DNA of 7,468 bases from Candidatus Helarchaeota archaeon. Its GTDB lineage: Archaea; Asgardarchaeota; Lokiarchaeia; Helarchaeales; HEL-GB-A. Position 1 is the stretch's first letter; the number at the start of each line of letters is the position of its first letter. The stretch spans positions 1 to 7,468 of the forward strand of contig JABXJU010000212.1 of the NCBI GenBank assembly GCA_013375405.1. Direction: 5' to 3'. Position numbers and translations under genes: made by a program. Below, one piece after another: positions 5,013 to 7,468 of the stretch. The notes under the pieces were generated by a model that saw only the letters and a program-made list of their open reading frames with translations, made no database searches and had not been told where the DNA came from.

Positions 5013-5501
5013 TCAATAGGAAGGGATATCACCTTCGATTACCAAAAAGGCTTTTTTACGAAGAGTGATAACTGGAATTTGGTGATCCCGTAATTTTTTT
5101 CGCAATTTGCGATCATTAGTTGCAACGATCCACCCATATGTTAAAGCAGAATGGAATATAATATCATCTACATTTTTTAAGGACATATTATTATAATTTG
5201 AGTCAATTAATTTGCATCGTTTTGCTAAATCAAGTGCAATTTGGGCTTCTTTTTGTCGTTTAATCGATTTTTTTGAGAAGTTTTTTAATTCCTCAATAAT
5301 TTCAGTTAAAATGATTAGTTCAAATTTCCTTGAAACAATGCGTTCAAGTTCTTGGAAAATATCAATGCCAAACTGAGCTGGAATTAATAAAAAATTAGTA
5401 TCAAGTAATACCTTTAAAGTTATAGAAATTTTCCCCCAAAATTGATATGGAAAGGTTGATAGAGCAATTAAATTACAATGCCGAAGCCAATAAGCCGCCA
5501 T
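5013..5501 (-). CDS. PIN-domain ribonuclease (Fcf1/UPF0129-like)
   Basis: This is a PIN-fold nuclease of the kind commonly found between aIF2 gamma and Rpo7 in archaea and related to the rRNA-processing factor Fcf1/Utp24. Acidic metal-binding positions are present: D34 (LLDTNFLL), an acidic cluster at E67/E70/E71 (LTEIIEEL), D112/D113 (VDDIIFHSA) and D130 (ATNDRKLR). The ending IPVITLRKK is typical. The only canonical start is ATG at 5501, which overlaps the aIF2 gamma gene by 34 bases, has no convincing ribosome site, and adds 27 residues not expected in the family. The expected start just before KVLLDTN has no ATG, GTG or TTG. ATA at 5423 (9 bases after GGGGG at 5433-5437) or ATT at 5429 would give about 136-138 residues, the usual size. 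I infer processing of ribosomal or other RNA from context; no antitoxin gene is next to it. Confidence 0.85.
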   Translation of the reverse strand: MAAYWLRHCNLIALSTFPYQFWGKISITLKVLLDTNFLLIPAQFGIDIFQELERIVSRKFELIILTEIIEELKNFSKKSIKRQKEAQIALDLAKRCKLIDSNYNNMSLKNVDDIIFHSALTYGWIVATNDRKLRKKLRDHQIPVITLRKKAFLVIEGDIPSY

Positions 5502-6724
5502 CTACCGGCAATTTGTCGGCTAATTGCGACTCTTTGACCGATATCCGAACAGACAGGTCGTTTTAAAGTCATAGCAATATTATTTTTAGTAACTGAAGTA
5601 ACGACTCCAACTGTCATCGAAATTCCAACATTTAACATTAGAGGCTCGTTTAATTTAATCTGTTCCGTTTTCATTAATTCCTCAAATTTCTTTTTAACGC
5701 CCACTACTCTTTCTAATAAAGTAACTTTCAATTTCAAATCATTACGAGTTTCAGGTAATGTGCCAGGTATTCCAGCTATATGCCCGATTAATCCATCAGC
5801 TTTTGTAAGAGAGGGATCTAAAAGAGTCCCCACCCCAATAAGCCCACCTGGGAGAGCTTTTTCTAGCGGAATATTTCCTCCTGCGTGTAAACTCGTGACG
5901 GAAGTGATAAAGGGTTCATAGCCCTTATCCGTTTTCAAACCTGGGCGAATTTCTATTTCATCGTCTATGCTGAGAACGCCTTCACTGATAGTTACTCCTA
6001 TCACACCACCAACTAAGTCATTAACAGTACATCCCGGCTTATTAACATCAAATGATCGAGCAATATTCATGCGAGCAGGTTTTGAAACATCACGTTTTGG
6101 GGTTGGAATGTATGTTTCAATCGCTTGGATTAGTGCATCCAAGTTAGCTTTATGAATCGCTGAGATAGGAATAACTGGTACATTTTCGGCAAAGGTACCT
6201 TTCATAAAATTTTGGATATCCTCAAATTGACCATGAACTTCCTCAACGGAACGCAGTTCCACTTTATTCTGAGCAATAACAATTTTCTTATTTTCAGCGA
6301 TTTTTAACGCTTCAAAATGTTCTCGCGTTTGTGGTTGAGGGCAGGGCTCATTAACTGAAATAACCAAGCATGCACCATCCATTATAAAGGAGCCGCTTAT
6401 CATTGTAGCCATTAAGATTTCATGCCCAGGAGCATCCACAAAACTTACACGTCTATTTAATTCTAGATCAGTGCCACAATTTGGACATTTATTGTTTTTA
6501 GATAAATTGGGGGTTGTATAGCATTCGGGGGCATCACATGAAGGGCATTTTAAAAATGTTGCATCTGCATATCCCAATTTTATAGAAATTCCGCGTTTCA
6601 TTTCTTCGGAATGGCGATCTGTCCATTCACCACTTAAAGCCTGGACAATTGTCGTTTTACCATGATCTACATGGCCTACGACGCCAATATTAACTTCACA
6701 TTGCCCCTTCTCAATTTCCGCCAA
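5468..6724 (-). CDS. eif2g: translation initiation factor aIF2 subunit gamma
   Basis: This is the GTPase core of archaeal IF2, which binds GTP and methionyl-initiator tRNA and delivers it to the small subunit. Its 418 residues match the family. The GTPase motifs are complete: G1 GHVDHGKT (17-24), switch [12 protein letters not shown] (44-54), G3 DAPGHE (97-102), G4 NKVE (153-156, the aIF2 gamma variant of NKxD) and G5 SAI (188-190). A zinc knuckle inserted in the G domain has C60, C63, C80 and C83. Domains II and III follow (about 210-418), ending in LKRPVC and [15 protein letters not shown]. The start is TTG at 6724, behind a strong GGAGG site (AAAGTTGGAGGAT, 10 bases from the TTG). The gene lies 26 bases after rps6e, a conserved archaeal pairing. 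The alpha and beta subunits are not in the window. Confidence 0.97.
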   Translation of the reverse strand: MAEIEKGQCEVNIGVVGHVDHGKTTIVQALSGEWTDRHSEEMKRGISIKLGYADATFLKCPSCDAPECYTTPNLSKNNKCPNCGTDLELNRRVSFVDAPGHEILMATMISGSFIMDGACLVISVNEPCPQPQTREHFEALKIAENKKIVIAQNKVELRSVEEVHGQFEDIQNFMKGTFAENVPVIPISAIHKANLDALIQAIETYIPTPKRDVSKPARMNIARSFDVNKPGCTVNDLVGGVIGVTISEGVLSIDDEIEIRPGLKTDKGYEPFITSVTSLHAGGNIPLEKALPGGLIGVGTLLDPSLTKADGLIGHIAGIPGTLPETRNDLKLKVTLLERVVGVKKKFEELMKTEQIKLNEPLMLNVGISMTVGVVTSVTKNNIAMTLKRPVCSDIGQRVAISRQIAGRWRLIGFGIVI

Positions 6725-6750
6725 AAGTTCTTATCCTCCAACTTTAATTC

Positions 6751-7191
6751 TCATTCCATTTTAATAGGAAATAAGATTTTTTTCTCCTTTTTTTCTTCTT
6801 TTTTCGCTTTTTCTTCAAATAATGGTTTTGTACCCCATTTCGTAACTTTCATATTAATTTGAGATATCTCATCAGTAATGAGGTTTCCTCGAACCATCTT
6901 TCTTTGACGCAAACCTCTTCGTTTTGGATGATAACATGGAGGGTGTGAAACAAATATTTTTTTCCGCACGCCTCCGTGCACGTCAAATCGCATGGGGAAC
7001 CCATCCGTGTCACTTCCCCCCGTGATTTCAAATTCATAGCCAGGAAAGCCAAAAGGGTTTCCTGAAACGACATCACCCATCTTATTTCCTATTAAATTCC
7101 GTAATTTTGAGTCATCAATTTCAATCTGCCTGGTTTTCCCTACTTTAGGATCGGATATGACGAGTCTCACGCCGGCTTCTTCTTTTGACAA
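6751..7191 (-). CDS. rps6e: small ribosomal subunit protein S6e
   Basis: This 146-residue 30S protein has the full family pattern: RLVISDPKVGKTRQIEI (9-25), LIGNKMGDVVSG, FPGYEFEITGGSDTDGFPMR (49-68), DVHGGVRKKIF, then PKRRGLRQRKMVRGNLITDEISQINMKV. About 20 residues at the C-terminus are Lys/Glu-rich (EEKAKKEEKKEKK). The start is TTG at 7191, seven bases after a good AGGTGA site (7201-7206). Upstream the frame is open to a TAA at 7231-7233 with no ATG, GTG or TTG. It follows infB by 78 bases and precedes the aIF2 gamma gene by 26, so the three are probably expressed together. Confidence 0.96.
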   Translation of the reverse strand: MSKEEAGVRLVISDPKVGKTRQIEIDDSKLRNLIGNKMGDVVSGNPFGFPGYEFEITGGSDTDGFPMRFDVHGGVRKKIFVSHPPCYHPKRRGLRQRKMVRGNLITDEISQINMKVTKWGTKPLFEEKAKKEEKKEKKILFPIKME

Positions 7192-7221
7192 ACCATTTTC
7201 ACCTGAAAGTTTATTCTTCTT

Positions 7222-7262
7222 TGTAATTATTTATTTTAATTCTTAATACATACAATAAAATA
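7222..7262 (-). promoter_or_regulatory. AT-rich possible promoter between infB and rps6e
   Basis: The 78-base gap holds TATA-like runs on the minus strand (AATATTTTAT near 7258 and AAAATAAATAA near 7232). A start near 7231 from the first would leave a leader of about 40 bases with the AGGTGA site. Composition alone could produce these matches, and read-through from infB is also likely. Confidence 0.25.
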
Positions 7263-7269
7263 TTTTCTG

Positions 7270-7468
7270 TTAAAGCCCCCAAAATTTTTTATCCTTTCGT
7301 TTTATCGCTACGAATTCCTCAAGAATTTCTTTATCATCAAATGTTAATTCTTTTTTGAATTTCTGCTTAATTAATTTAAAATCCTTTTCAGGAATATTGA
7401 TGTAAAAGATTTCATCTTTTGTTTCCTTGATGTTTCTGCCGACAACACCCCCCGCGATGGAGATGGCA
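7270..7468 (-). CDS. infB: translation initiation factor aIF5B (archaeal IF2), C-terminal 65 residues only
   Basis: aIF5B is the GTPase that promotes subunit joining after start-codon selection. Only the end of domain IV is in the window; the rest runs off the right edge. The 65 residues (AISIAGGVVGRNIKET at the start) match the domain IV pattern of a beta strand, then GRxIKE, an acidic YxxIPE stretch, a helical LTFDDKEILEEF region and the ending AIKRKDKKFWGL. That last resembles the IKRKxxxFWG terminus of archaeal aIF5B. The stop is TAA at 7270-7272. The GTPase domain cannot be assessed. The position directly before rps6e and the aIF2 gamma gene supports the assignment. Confidence 0.85.
   Translation of the reverse strand, partial: AISIAGGVVGRNIKETKDEIFYINIPEKDFKLIKQKFKKELTFDDKEILEEFVAIKRKDKKFWGL

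Noticed and set aside
5013..5501. Toxin-antitoxin pair based on the PIN domain
   Set aside because: No small antitoxin gene is adjacent. The sequence and the position between the aIF2 gamma gene and rpo7 match the conserved Fcf1-like housekeeping PIN protein.
7194..7196. ATG just upstream of the rps6e TTG
   Set aside because: It is out of frame with rps6e and its own frame ends after a few codons.
1..7468. tRNA, rRNA, CRISPR array, insertion sequence or attachment site
   Set aside because: Intergenic gaps are short (at most 171 bases). None shows a cloverleaf, regularly spaced repeats, terminal inverted repeats or transposase fragments; the cluster at 4893-4939 has the wrong spacing and copy number for CRISPR.

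Overview
This is an AT-rich stretch of an archaeal chromosome. The evidence is direct. The window holds archaeal or eukaryote-type information-processing genes that bacteria lack: ribosomal proteins S6e, S24e and S27ae, initiation factor aIF2 gamma, RNA polymerase subunit Rpo7, and Spt4. It also holds the GTP-dependent dephospho-CoA kinase family (DUF359), the tRNA t6A enzyme Kae1, and the C-terminus of aIF5B. The AT-rich base composition and lysine-rich protein tails would fit several mesophilic archaeal groups, including Asgard archaea. The lineage cannot be fixed from this window.

Layout. All genes but one read on the minus strand, so transcription runs from the right edge to the left. From right to left: the end of infB (aIF5B, cut by the window edge), rps6e, the aIF2 gamma gene, a PIN-domain nuclease gene, a 164-base gap with a structured repeat, rpo7, spt4, the DUF359 kinase gene, rps24e and rps27ae. 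A two-gene interruption follows: a small glutaredoxin-like gene on the plus strand and an orphan B12-binding radical SAM gene on the minus strand. The last gene is kae1, cut by the left edge.

The genes work together as a classic archaeal translation/transcription cluster: initiator tRNA delivery and subunit joining (aIF2 gamma, aIF5B), small-subunit ribosomal proteins, the Rpo7 stalk and Spt4 elongation factor of RNA polymerase, and tRNA modification (Kae1). A CoA biosynthesis step is carried along. Spacing is tight: spt4 abuts the DUF359 gene with no gap, and most other gaps are 16 to 78 bases. This points to long co-transcribed units.

The main oddities are in expression signals, not in new protein families. 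(1) The presumed leader of rpo7 holds a perfect 12-bp hairpin with a GAAA tetraloop, nested in three alternating copies of a 10-base arm and followed by a run of eight U. This would suit an attenuator, terminator or protein-binding element. (2) spt4 has no ATG, GTG or TTG that could give a complete protein and seems to start at ATT behind a good Shine-Dalgarno site. The PIN gene may start at ATA or ATT. (3) kae1, the aIF2 gamma gene and rps6e all appear to start at TTG. (4) The glutaredoxin and radical SAM pair separates rps27ae from kae1, which are commonly adjacent in other archaea. I see no mobile element, CRISPR array, tRNA or rRNA, and no gene-free stretch longer than 300 bases.
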